From Schistocephalus solidus (lineage: Eukaryota; Platyhelminthes; Cestoda; Diphyllobothriidea; Diphyllobothriidae), in the NCBI GenBank assembly GCA_017591395.1, contig WEDG01004184.1:29475-93474 (forward strand): a stretch of 64,000 bases of DNA, in the 5' to 3' direction. A program made the translations under genes and the position numbers. This document shows, piece after piece, positions 55,571 through 64,000 of this stretch. Numbering within the stretch: position 1 is the first letter of the stretch; each line of letters opens with the position of its first letter. Below the pieces are notes generated by a model. It saw nothing but the letters and a program-made list of their open reading frames with translations. It ran no database searches and was not told the DNA's origin.

Positions 55571-56772
55571 CCGCAAAGCGACGACCATACGACAGACGAA
55601 ACGACCGTGAGCATTAACGCAATCACAGCCTCGGAACCCACAAGGCACACCTGGTCGATAAATCAGAGCAGCGATCCGGACACTGCTATTATGTATCGTA
55701 ATCTTACCGAAGGACTACCCAAACCGACCGAACGAGACATGAAAGGCACAAGTCTAAGGGCACAACTGCTACTCCACCAATGGCCGTACCTAACCATACA
55801 AAACGACATCATGTTCCTCCGCGACCCTCCTCTCACCATCTACGCCCGGTCGTTCCTGGATGTTTAATCGAGACTGTGCTTAACGATCTCCACAATCAGT
55901 TGGGGCATTGTGGCCAACGACGCACCGAACAAGCCACCCGTAACCGTTTTTGGTGGCCAAAATTACGGTCGTCAACGCACCTTTTTTGCCAATCGTGTCC
56001 AACATGCGCTTCCTTTAAATCGCCCACCCAATCCCCCCGTGCACCGCTACAACCCATGACCACCGGTTTCCCCGGGGAATGTGTCGGCCTAGATATAATC
56101 GGACCTCTGCCGATCTCAGTCCGCGGATACGAATTCATCCTCGTGATGATTGACTATTTTACGGAGTGGACAGAGGCCATACCCCTTCTCCGCCAAGACG
56201 CAGCATCCGTAGCAAACGCCATCAACCGTACATGGATCAGTCGCTGGGGCTCACCCCTATCGTTTCATTCAGACTGCGGTAGTAATTTCGAGTCGCAACT
56301 GATGCAGGAAGTCTGCGAACTGTTAGACGTACGGAAAACCCACACTACCCCCTATCACCCTGAAGGCAATGGTCTGGTAGAACGAACCAACCACACGATC
56401 CACAACATCCTACTCGCGTTTACCAAGGACGGGTACCAACATGACTGGGACGTCCACCTACCCTTTTGCCTCCTGGCTTACCGCGGAACGACCCACTCCT
56501 CTACCGGATTCACACCCCATTACTTGTGGACAGGCCGTGAAATTCGCCTACCAGTTGACCTCCGCTACCCCTTACCATCACCAGAGCAAACCACACCCCA
56601 AACCTTCGCCACCAAACTCCGCGAGGTGATACGGTCTTTGTCCTCAAGTGCTGTATACACTTTACCTGACCTAGCCAAACTGCCTATTCACCGTCACACA
56701 CCTCGTCCCCTCTGCGTTTTCCAGTGCTTTTGTGATGGTGACTCGAAGCTCGCGTGCGTAAGAGTTCCATAA
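55571..56772 (+). CDS. pol: Gypsy pol: integrase
   Basis: The first part (55607-55867) is in the RT frame. The main part (55780-56772) is in another frame, so a frameshift lies near 55860. Zinc-binding HHCC: NDLHNQLGHCGQRRTE ... CQSCPTCASFK. Catalytic core: VGLDIIGPLPISVRGYEF (first D), SFHSDCGSNFESQLM (second D), GNGLVERTNHTIHNIL (E), with exactly 35 residues between the second D and E (DD35E). It joins element cDNA into the genome. The usual C-terminal region after LREVIRSLSS is replaced by unrelated residues to the stop at 56772, suggesting 3' truncation near 56640-56700. Confidence 0.85.
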
Positions 56773-57770
56773 CGGTCACCCTAAGATGGAACCACCGCAG
56801 TCTGAGTAAACAAGGTTGTCCCGAAAACGAAAAAGGTGTTTAAAATCTATTTCGGTAAATGCTGCAATCGCACCCTAGGCATTGCTCTCATCTGAAACGG
56901 GTCTGTGTCACCTCAGTTTACATAGACCAATCCTATTCAGGGTGTGAGTAAGCCTTCTCATATGTTTTTTTGTTCGATAATTATGTGCTTCAAAACGGGC
57001 CACGTGGTAGATCCGCTGGACCAACGTGGGGGCTAAATCAGGGCACGGCAGGCGTTATTCGGAATACACTCCCATAACAAAAACCAAAACATGGAGGTGT
57101 TTTGGCACACTTTAAAATGTCACGTTTCCAAATCTTGGTGCCACCGTAACGAATTTTGGTTACAGTGCAATCAAAAATGTAAAAGTTCACCTTTTGTACT
57201 TCGACTTTACTGGTGATCCCTAGTTAGTTTTTTAAAGCTATGCAGAATACACCAGTCCTTAATTTTTCGTCGTCCTTTTCCGCTATAACCTCCGTTAAAA
57301 GCGTATTTTAAATATATTTCGGTAGCTACGACAATCATACACGACAAACTTGCACTCGCTAAATCAGCCGCTGACAGGTATAGTAACGCAGTATGTATCT
57401 GGCTCTATAGTCTTAATTGTTCTTCGCTCAGCACCAAAAATCAAACGTCAGGCTTCTTTTCGGGGACCTGGAGACCAGTCCTAGTCGGTGCGTTGGTATG
57501 CTTTTTGATGCGTCTGTGGTTCGTTAATTTTCAATCAATCAACTATGAAAACTTGTTAGTCACTGTTTCAGCTAGTAATCGACCAGCCGAACACATTCGC
57601 TGTGCATGCGTTAGAAGCTCTGGTTAGCTCCCGGCGCAATGGTAGGACTCTTTCAACTAAATAGTGCTTTACAGATTTCAGGGAGTCAGCACAGTCAAAA
57701 AACTTGATCGAACGGACCGAAAACTTACGTGCAGGAGCTGTCAATGGACTGTGGGCGATCGCATCTTAAT
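56773..57770. other. No gene; right flank of the Gypsy element with a flank repeat
   Basis: No LTR, gene or RNA recognised. Segments 57162-57255 and 57465-57500 resemble the left flank at 52331-52460. Confidence 0.4.
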
Positions 57771-57773
57771 AAT

Positions 57774-58095
57774 TCAGAAAGATAACTCTCTGACACCTCC
57801 TCCCAGCACACGAAGGACAGCAGACGAGGCAAGGAAACTGCGAGGCTTGAATTTGGACTGGTTACATGCTGAGACCGCCCACGTGAAAATTGACTCCACC
57901 ACCTGCTCCTCTCTGCTCAAAACAAAACCATCGCTAGAGATCATGTGGGATAGGACATCGTCGGATAGTGTTCCAAAACGCCTTGTCTCCTCGACTGCCT
58001 TAAAGTGTTTTTGCTTGAAATCCAGACAGGATAGGATATTATCCTGATGTTCTGTTTCCAATGTGAAGTCCCAAATGTGATTAATATTTAATGTG
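57774..58095 (-). CDS. Kelch-like protein, BACK-domain exon
   Basis: The minus-strand frame reads LETEHQDNILSCLDFKQKHF, KAVEETRRFGTLSDDVLSHM and ISSDGFVLSREEQVVESIFT, then WAVSA. It fits the BACK domain of BTB-Kelch proteins: a helix ending H-F-x-x-V, T-x-x-F-x-x-L, L-x-x-x-I-x-S-D-x-x-x-V-x-x-E-E-x-V-x-x-x-x-x-x-W. This domain links the cullin-3-binding BTB domain to the Kelch propeller. The exon lies upstream (minus sense) of the Kelch exons, in the right order for one gene. Its acceptor may be the CAG at 58098-58096; the donor is unclear, and the frame ends at a stop at 57773. An exon with the end of BACK is missing between here and 51096. No BTB exon is seen in the window. Confidence 0.65.
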
Positions 58096-58299
58096 CTGAG
58101 TCTTTTATGGAATGAACAAAATGGTGATAGCTGTTGTTATCTTTGAAAAACTTATAATTGTTGAGTATTAAATGGATAGGTGGATAAGCATTCAACATTC
58201 CATTGAAAGAGGAAGAGAGGAAGGCCTTTGCGGTGCAGGTCAATTGGAACTGACCGCACGTCAGAATGTGATAGATTGAACGCAATTTGGGATGCTAGG

Positions 58300-59100
58300 G
58301 AAGGCTAGTGGTTACTAGGGTGGGTTGGATTGGGCACGAAAGGTTTAACTGTGGCGAAAAGATGGCTAGATTTTACAAAATTAATGGCTCGGTTTTCATC
58401 CCTGGCTCTCCTAAGTGGTGGCTAAATTCGTATACACAACATTCTTCAAAACTCTTCGCGGGTCTTGATAAAACCCATCTCGTCCGCTTTCTTTTAGTGA
58501 AAAATGCGCTCAAGTGTCGTGGAGATGGATATTCCAGTGTTCACCCAATTCTCCCTTCCCTCTCACATGCACCAGTCCACTGTCAGAGCCACGCTGAAAA
58601 TTAATGATAGAAGTCGGTGAAGTGGCTGACAGAAATGAACCATCCGTCTACGTGTGGCCCAAATGACCTGTTCCCCACCTCACGTGCTATACTCGACGTA
58701 TTGTGGTAAGCATAGACTGGGCGTGCTGTGTCAGGTCAGTCACTGCTAGCAAAATGATTACCAGTTTAATCTATATTGTCCTGTCCTTGCAGGAAAATAA
58801 GTGTTAGTTGAGAGAGCGAAGACGATGCTGCGCACTTCGGCCTTATTGGTTCAGTGGGGGTTTTTAAAGTCCAAGTCTCTCTGATGGGATACGCCTGAGC
58901 TGAACAACCTGGTCCCCATTTCATGTGCTAGACTTATCGTTTTGTCACCGGGGATGCCATGTCCGGTCATTCATTGCTACAAAAACCTCTCGCTCTTGCA
59001 GAAAAACAAGTGTCAGATGCGAGAGCGAAGACGATGCTGCACACTTCTCGCTCATTGTATTCCTCACTGCCCTCATTTTTTAAGCAAGGCTTTTTATAGC
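58300..59100. repeat. Diverged LINE-Z-like 3'-UTR and a tandem pair
   Basis: 58500-58640 weakly resembles the LINE-Z module (AGTGAAAAATGCGCT, GAAGTGGCTGACAG). Two direct copies of about 190 bp follow, 58665-58855 and 58905-59060, sharing the CACGTGCTA(T/G)AC block and GAGAGCGAAGACGATGCTGC. Confidence 0.45.
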
Positions 59101-60259
59101 CGGTGTCGTGTTCAGAAACGACCATAATGTTGACTCAACACATACTGATGTTGCTTTTCCCAACCATGTGGTCTCATATGACGGCGAATATCACCAACCA
59201 TGAAAGGCGCTTAAGTCTTAATGCACTGCGACGCTTGTTTTTCAATATGAAACTTGAGTATACATTCTGGGTAATGAGGTCGTTTTACACTCAAAATTAT
59301 AACAGTCTTCACTCAGACAGGATTCTCAGCATCACTAATGCGAAGTTCCCTAGTAGCAGACGTATATCGAGGGGTTAGCAGGACGATGTCGCTTTTTCGC
59401 TATAGTTATATGGAGTCTATGGCGATTTTGTCCGGCTGATGTATATCGAGGCGATATCGAATTTTCAAGATATTTAGAAACGGCGACGGCTGGCCGTACA
59501 GCATTACGGGTGATTACTTTACCTAGCTTAATATCGGCGCCCACCCATAATTCATTCCTAGAAGTGGGTTTTTCCTCTCCATTTTCTTTTTAACCCTCTT
59601 ATTATTACTTAATTTGAACGACTAAAGTGTAATTATGTGACCGAGTGACCGACAGACGCTCAAGCGACCCCCTTCGGTATGCAGCAAACGTGTAATGCAA
59701 AATCTTGTCTAATGTAATGTGTATTGTAAAAAATACGAAACCATCTATGCACAAGTGCTGAAGGAATCGCGTCAGAGTATATAGGAGCTGTTGAGGCAAT
59801 CCATCGGTGATGCATAAGGACCCATTTTCCTTAAGGGAAATGTGAGAAGAGTTAACAAAACGGCTTACCTTCAGGACGTGCTTGCGTTCCTGAGGAGAGT
59901 GTGTCGAAATATATGTTGGCAACATCTTGGTGTAATTGACTTTCCTTAAATTGGGATCAGTATTAGATCCCTAATAGCATGCATATATAGCACTAATATA
60001 CGTAGATCACGACATTCCGAGATAGGACATAACCTCTGCTCATTGGTTTATCTATATTAAGACTCCGTCCTGTGATTGGTTGGCATGATAGTGTGTCTAG
60101 AGTAGGCGCGGTAAGCGGCCATCACACTTTTATTTCTCGTGGCTTGCGTACGCACGTGGTTCACCGAAATTCTGCCTGCTCTTCTGTCGAACCCTATTTA
60201 TCATTTACATTGATTAACTGTTTCTTATATCAATTTATTTTGTTTATTAATCATCTGCA
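59101..60259. other. No gene; two copies of a CCCTARTAGCA motif
   Basis: CCCTAGTAGCA at 59348 and CCCTAATAGCA at 59969 both resemble the inverted terminal motif at 62286-62296. Either could be the left end of the DNA-transposon-like unit at 60260-61760. The copy at 59348 also shares CAGACGTATATCG with the right end. No coding signal. Confidence 0.4.
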
Positions 60260-60926
60260 ATGTATAGGCAGCCCTGTAAAAGGACTATTAGAAGGCATAT
60301 TGCCCGCGAAGTAGCGGAAATATACCACGAAGTTAATGATGAACTTAATAGATATAGATTAAAGCGCATACAAGTTATACATTAGGAGGAATGCACGTTA
60401 GCATCGCCTAGTGCTCAAAATGTGATCGACATGCCCGTTGATGTAGATAGATCCACTAATGAGTCCACAGATGCGAGCGAGGGATCTACCTCATCATCCG
60501 ATGAGGAGGAAAGCAGCACAGAGAGTGGTATTCCCTCGCATAAGTCGATTCAGGATAGGGTAAGGGAATGGGCTATTGAATCAAACGTGCCCATAGCCAC
60601 CTACGTAATGTTCTGGAAATTTTTAATCGCTTGTCCCAGACATGCCCACAGACCCCGAATACTGCTAAGGGCATCTTACAGATCTCGTGTTAGTGAAATG
60701 GGTACTGGGGAGATGTTCACCTAGGACTGGGGAGTAAAATTAAGCGACTCCTGGAGACGAATAGGAGTTCCCGAAGGTGAGACTGTGGTTGTAGTTAACT
60801 TAGCTATTGATGGGTTACCCGTTTTTTCGGAAGACCAAGCTAGGATTTTTGGCCTATTTTTAGCAATGGTTATCCGTCCGTTCATTAGTGCTGTATTCCC
60901 AGTTGCTATTTACTGAACTTATACAT
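60260..60926 (+). pseudogene. DNA-transposon-like protein, N-terminal part
   Basis: From ATG 60260: MYRQPCKRTIRRHIAREVAE, IYHEVNDELNRYR, a TAG, then an acidic Ser/Glu-rich stretch and IQDRVREWAIESNVPIATYV, RILLRASYRSRVSEMGTGEM, a second TAG, VVVVNLAIDGLPVF and MVIRPFISAVFPV. The order (Arg-rich start, acidic stretch, W-A-x-x-x-N-V helix, LL-x-x-x-R block, G-E-M, then I-D-G-L-P-x-F) is typical of transposase-domain-containing proteins found next to DUF4806 in invertebrates. It may instead be a domesticated gene that died. Two in-frame TAGs and the loss of the downstream KP block show it is not functional. Confidence 0.55.
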
Positions 60927-61456
60927 TACTGTGCGGTTGTAGATATTGATCATGAGCTCACAGCGGCATTCAAAGCGACCACGTCGTTACAGGGGAAGAG
61001 GACTCCCTACTTGTGGGACCAGACACCTACACTTTCACCGGTAGGTAGCATGTTGCACATATAAGTATGAATAGGAAGAACAATCAAATGCCATCTCTGA
61101 AACATCAGTGGAAACTGCCTTCCAGAGGATGTCCTCAGCACGCAGGTACGACTGTTATCTTATGAGTATTCATTGTTCTAGACGCATCTGTCTCAAAATC
61201 CCAAACGGAATTTCAGGCAGACATGTATCGACGTTTCAACATAATTGAAAAACGGCTGCTGCAAGTGCAGACCACCCAACGTCGTATTCTAGCAAAACTG
61301 TGAACGTCGGAGGTTACTCTACCGACAGCTAGTACAGCTCCCTTTCAAATGGGTATATCAATCCCCCTAAATCCAGTCGAACAGCCGATAGCCTGCCGTG
61401 CTGCTTTCAGAGATTTACATGAACGGCTGCTGAATCCACATTTCAGCAGGGAACTG

Positions 61457-61491
61457 GTAAGTACCCATCAATTATTTACATTTTCAATTAG
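61457..61491 (+). other. 35-bp intron
   Basis: GTAAGTACCC at the start and TTTTCAATTAG at the end. Splicing joins REL to ESYLSCLGG in frame. Without it the frame meets stops at once. Confidence 0.6.
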
Positions 61492-61618
61492 GAGTCATAT
61501 TTGTCCTGCCTCGGGGGCCGAAATACGGTCGATGATGCTATAGCCCTGGAACTGAATTTCCAAGGACGCAAAGGCAAAGCTGCTTTATCAGGGTCCAAAT
61601 TCTATGAACTTATTACAG

Positions 61619-61657
61619 GTGGGTATTAACATCTATTGTTAATTTCAAACAATTTAG
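61619..61657 (+). other. 39-bp intron
   Basis: GTGGGTATTA at the start and AACAATTTAG at the end. Splicing completes the codon G|AG and continues ELYVRWNGGGRL. Confidence 0.6.
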
Positions 61658-62159
61658 AGCTGTACGTAAGGTGGAATGGCGGCGGCCGTCTAAACCTTTA
61701 TGAGTTGGAGGCCGCATTTGTAAGGCGCTTAAATTACCCCTTTTATGGTGAGTTGATTTCCTTTCATATTGCTTAACTGGCTATTTTTAAGAATGCCACC
61801 CAGGACTAGCCACCTCACTCCAAACCCCCATCTTCACAACCCGGTTAACCCCTGATTGAACGTATTCCACAACCCCATATTGTTTATATTAAGTAGACTA
61901 ATATCCATTTATTGTACATTATATTATTATGGACGTTTTTATAATACACGTTTTTATATTTCCATCAACTGTGTGTTACATTTTGTACAACACGTTGAGA
62001 AAAATGGGAAAAATGTGACTTTAGTGGCGTATACGCGAGCTATATAGGATGGGAAGTAATGGGTACGTTGTTGGCGATCACGGTAAAGGAATAGTAATGG
62101 GGTTCCGTATGTATTCGTTTTAAATGGGGAGTAAAAGTAGGTAGTATCCTACCCTTTTT

Positions 62160-62299
62160 CGTCTATTTCGACAAATATCGACATTTCGACATTGGGCATA
62201 TCTCGGAAAAGCGGACAAATTCGACATACGGTGGACATATGTATCTCGACATGTGGATATCCGTACGATATACGTCTGATATGAATTGCTATTAGGGAT
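62160..62299. repeat. Right terminal region of DNA-transposon-like unit
   Basis: CGACAT-type motifs repeat in 62165-62255. The end reads CGATATACGTCTG and TGCTATTAGGG, which are the complements of motifs at 59348-59366 and 59969. Confidence 0.4.
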
Positions 62300-62499
62300 G
62301 TGCCTTACTTACCGGGGTGACTAGCAATGAACGGACAACTCCAGTTCACAAATGGTCTCAGTGCTGACTGACGTGTCGATTTCAGCATCCTCCGGCTCCG
62401 CCGCGACTCCAAAAAGAGTAGATTGTAAAGATCGTAAAAAAAGTTTCTCAATTGTTTTTAGTATCTCAGATTACTAGCAGATTACTAGCGCCAGGAACG

Positions 62500-63011
62500 G
62501 ACGCTCCCATTGGCTAGCATGCACAAGTTTTCATGTCACTTCTCTAGTCCTATTGGCTTGTGTCATTTTTAACCGGTAATGCTATTGGCCCCAGGAAAAG
62601 TCGGGAAGTGTATATTTTCAATACCTGTAAAAATTTCGTCACTACCAATCATAAGGCCATAAAAACTGTACTGATAATTCTATTGGCTCTATTTGATCCA
62701 AAATGTATGATTTACGCATACCCATTGGTCTATTCTATGTGGACATAGCAAATCGTCTTGAGAACGCGACTTAAATACCGAGGAGAATTGAGGCTCATAA
62801 CTTTGGACCAGAGACCGCTCTCTGACGCTTCCTCCAGCCATCGTCACTCCTTCTCCTACAGACCTCCCAAAGATCTCCCCAGGACAGTCAATCCCCACCA
62901 AAGGATCCTTGCAGGACCAAGCCACCATAGAATTCCGATTTTTAGTTACAAATAATCCCCAAACTCTTCGTCTTACCAACTTACCCGCGTATCTAATACG
63001 GGTCCATTACA
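62500..63011 (+). mobile_element. LTR (3' part) of a second LTR retrotransposon
   Basis: The sequence ends ATTACA at 63011, followed by TTT and TGGTGGGAGCGG (from 63015), a primer-binding-site-like block close to the one at 52882. A TTAAATA TATA-like box sits at 62771. The LTR start could not be fixed, and no second LTR is inside the window. Confidence 0.5.
62509..62777 (+). promoter_or_regulatory. CCAAT-box cluster and TATA-like element
   Basis: ATTGG (complement of CCAAT) occurs at 62509, 62552, 62584, 62682 and 62724, and CCAAT at 62645, all about 30-60 bp apart. A TTAAATA follows at 62771. This fits the U3 promoter of the downstream LTR retrotransposon. Confidence 0.55.
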
Positions 63012-63039
63012 TTTTGGTGGGAGCGGTGGGATATAACAT

Positions 63040-63930
63040 GTCCGACGACCTGATAACTAGTTTGGTCCAGGCGACGGAGGGAGTTTTAAACTCTGGAGGC
63101 CGTCCGCCTAAGCCGGATAAGCTGACGGTGTATGACGACTATGACTTGTGGGAGGACCGAATGAAAGTTTACCTGGAAGCTGTAGAGGAAGGTGCCCGCC
63201 CAGCCGCCATCCTGGGATGGTTAGACAACAAGGTTTACACGGTGGCCAGGGCTGTCAGCCTTACAGCGTCGCTCACCCCCGTGACAATCTTCGAGCGTCT
63301 GCGGTGCGAGTTCAGACGGTCGTCAATGCCCTGGGTTGCCCGTGCCACCCTTAAAAGTCGACGACAACACGCGGATGAGTCTGTCGTGGACTTCTTTCGA
63401 CATCTTCGTGTCCTGGCCTGGTAATCCTAACCAAACGAGCCCTTTTCCAAGCTCGAGGCCAGAAATTTGGAAAAATTCGTCGACAGGATCTCTCTCCTAG
63501 AGATCAGCGCCACCTCTGCGACCCCCGCAGCAGCAGCAAGGTTGCCTTCAATGTTGCTCAGCGTGAGAAGGCCATTCATACGGCCTATCCCTTGGCCCAA
63601 GTCTCCTCTCCATCAGCCCTCGGGTGTCACCAAGCTTTTGCTCCTATACAGGACTCTTCGGTCGATGTCTTCGCCATGGTACAGCGACAGAGCCGCGACA
63701 TTAGCAAACAGACGGCTCAATGGCAGTGGGGCCATGTTCAGCCCAATCCTCTTTGGCGTCTCCCAACCCCCAACTCCTTGGCTCCACAACCCCCTAACTC
63801 CTTGAAGCAGCCCTCAACAGCCAACCTATGCCCTTGGCGAGGGTTCTCCCACAGTCCCTCGACGCGGGAACTGGAGGCAACCACGCGGGTCGTCAGACCC
63901 GCCCCCGCTTCCACACAGTTGTACATGTGA
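63040..63930 (+). CDS. gag: Gag of a second LTR retrotransposon (partial)
   Basis: ATG at 63040, 25 bp after the start of the primer-binding-site-like block. The frame reads MSDDLITSLVQATEGVLNSG, KPDKLTVYDDYDLWEDRMKV, YLEAVEEGARPAAILGWLDN, FERLRCEFRRSSMPWVARAT, ADESVVDFFRHLRVLAW, then TAA at 63422. This resembles retroviral-type capsid regions: W-x-x-x-M-x-x-Y near the start, then L-x-x-x-F, then S-V-x-D-F. Continuations in other frames (63592-63930) are Pro/Gln-rich, with AFNVAQREKAIHTAYPLAQ near 63550. The zinc knuckle and pol lie beyond the window. Gag would package element RNA. The stop and shifts suggest decay. Confidence 0.65.
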
Positions 63931-64000
63931 TCACTCAGGTGAGGAAGAAGCACTGGTAAGTGCATATTTATATCTCATATGCTACAAACGAGGTACACGC

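Larger units (their letters stand above)
61190..61760 (+). pseudogene. DUF4806-like domain with two very short introns
   Basis: FQADMYRRFNIIEKRLLQVQ (coiled-coil-like) is followed by ISIPLNPVEQPIACRAAFRD and LHERLLNPHFSREL. A 35-bp intron (61457-61491, GTAAGT...TTAG) is followed by ESYLSCLGGRNTVDDAIALE, LNFQGRKGKAALSGSKFYEL and IT. A 39-bp intron (61619-61657, GTGGGT...TTAG) is followed by ELYVRWNGGGRLNLYELEAA and FVRRLNYPF. Removing both introns restores one frame. This matches DUF4806: L-x-x-x-x-E, a GG-R-x-x-x-D block, A-x-x-x-N-F-x-G-x-x-G-K-x-A. A TGA ends the coiled-coil part near 61303. Confidence 0.6.

Noticed and set aside
57664..58047. A 127-codon plus-strand open frame
   Set aside because: It is the shadow of the BACK-domain exon, which has clear family motifs on the minus strand.

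Overview
The window looks like non-coding eukaryotic DNA from a flatworm, most likely a diphyllobothriidean-type tapeworm. This is inference: the basis is the mix of repeats (an endonuclease-RT LINE with zinc fingers, Penelope-like pieces, tRNA-derived SINEs with a hammerhead motif), the very short introns (35 and 39 bp) and the lack of any operon-like layout. I see no bacterial genes, rRNA, true tRNA genes or CRISPR array.

The only convincing host gene is a Kelch-like protein (BTB-BACK-Kelch type) on the minus strand. Its exons are a BACK-domain exon at about 57.8-58.1 kb and Kelch exons at 51096-50883, 46012-45793 and 32750-32326. The last three join with matching splice phases. Its introns (about 5 and 13 kb, and a larger one upstream) are packed with transposable elements. 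A broken copy of the 425-bp Kelch exon, with its splice sites and flanking intron, lies inverted at 970-1830.

Left part (1-12.8 kb): fragments of one abundant LINE family (called LINE-Z here), the Kelch pseudo-exon, a SINE and a degraded CR1/jockey-like RT piece. Middle (13.5-23.8 kb): two LINE-Z copies on the minus strand. The distal, near full-length one was later split by a CR1-like LINE inserted in the opposite orientation. 24-34 kb: SINE tandem units, hammerhead-bearing SINEs, duplicated intron blocks and Penelope-like remnants. 34-45.3 kb: three more LINE-Z copies in both orientations and a 1.5-kb near-palindrome made from two LINE-Z 5' regions. 46-49 kb: LINE-Z 3'-UTR and zinc-finger debris and a Penelope-type hammerhead motif. 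52.4-56.8 kb: a Ty3/Gypsy element with long open pol frames. 60-62.3 kb: a decayed DNA-transposon-like gene with a DUF4806-like domain. 62.5-64 kb: the LTR end and gag of a second LTR retrotransposon, running off the edge.

LINE-Z can be pieced together from its copies as: a 5' region of about 0.7 kb, an APE-type endonuclease, RT, and a C-terminal tail of up to five C2H2 zinc fingers, followed by a 3' UTR built of repeated modules of about 350 bp. All copies seen are broken by frameshifts, stops or deletions. The strongest finding is a hammerhead ribozyme fold (conserved core plus all three stems) inside the tRNA-derived SINE at 29301-29590, with a second copy at 29085-29129 and decayed relatives elsewhere.
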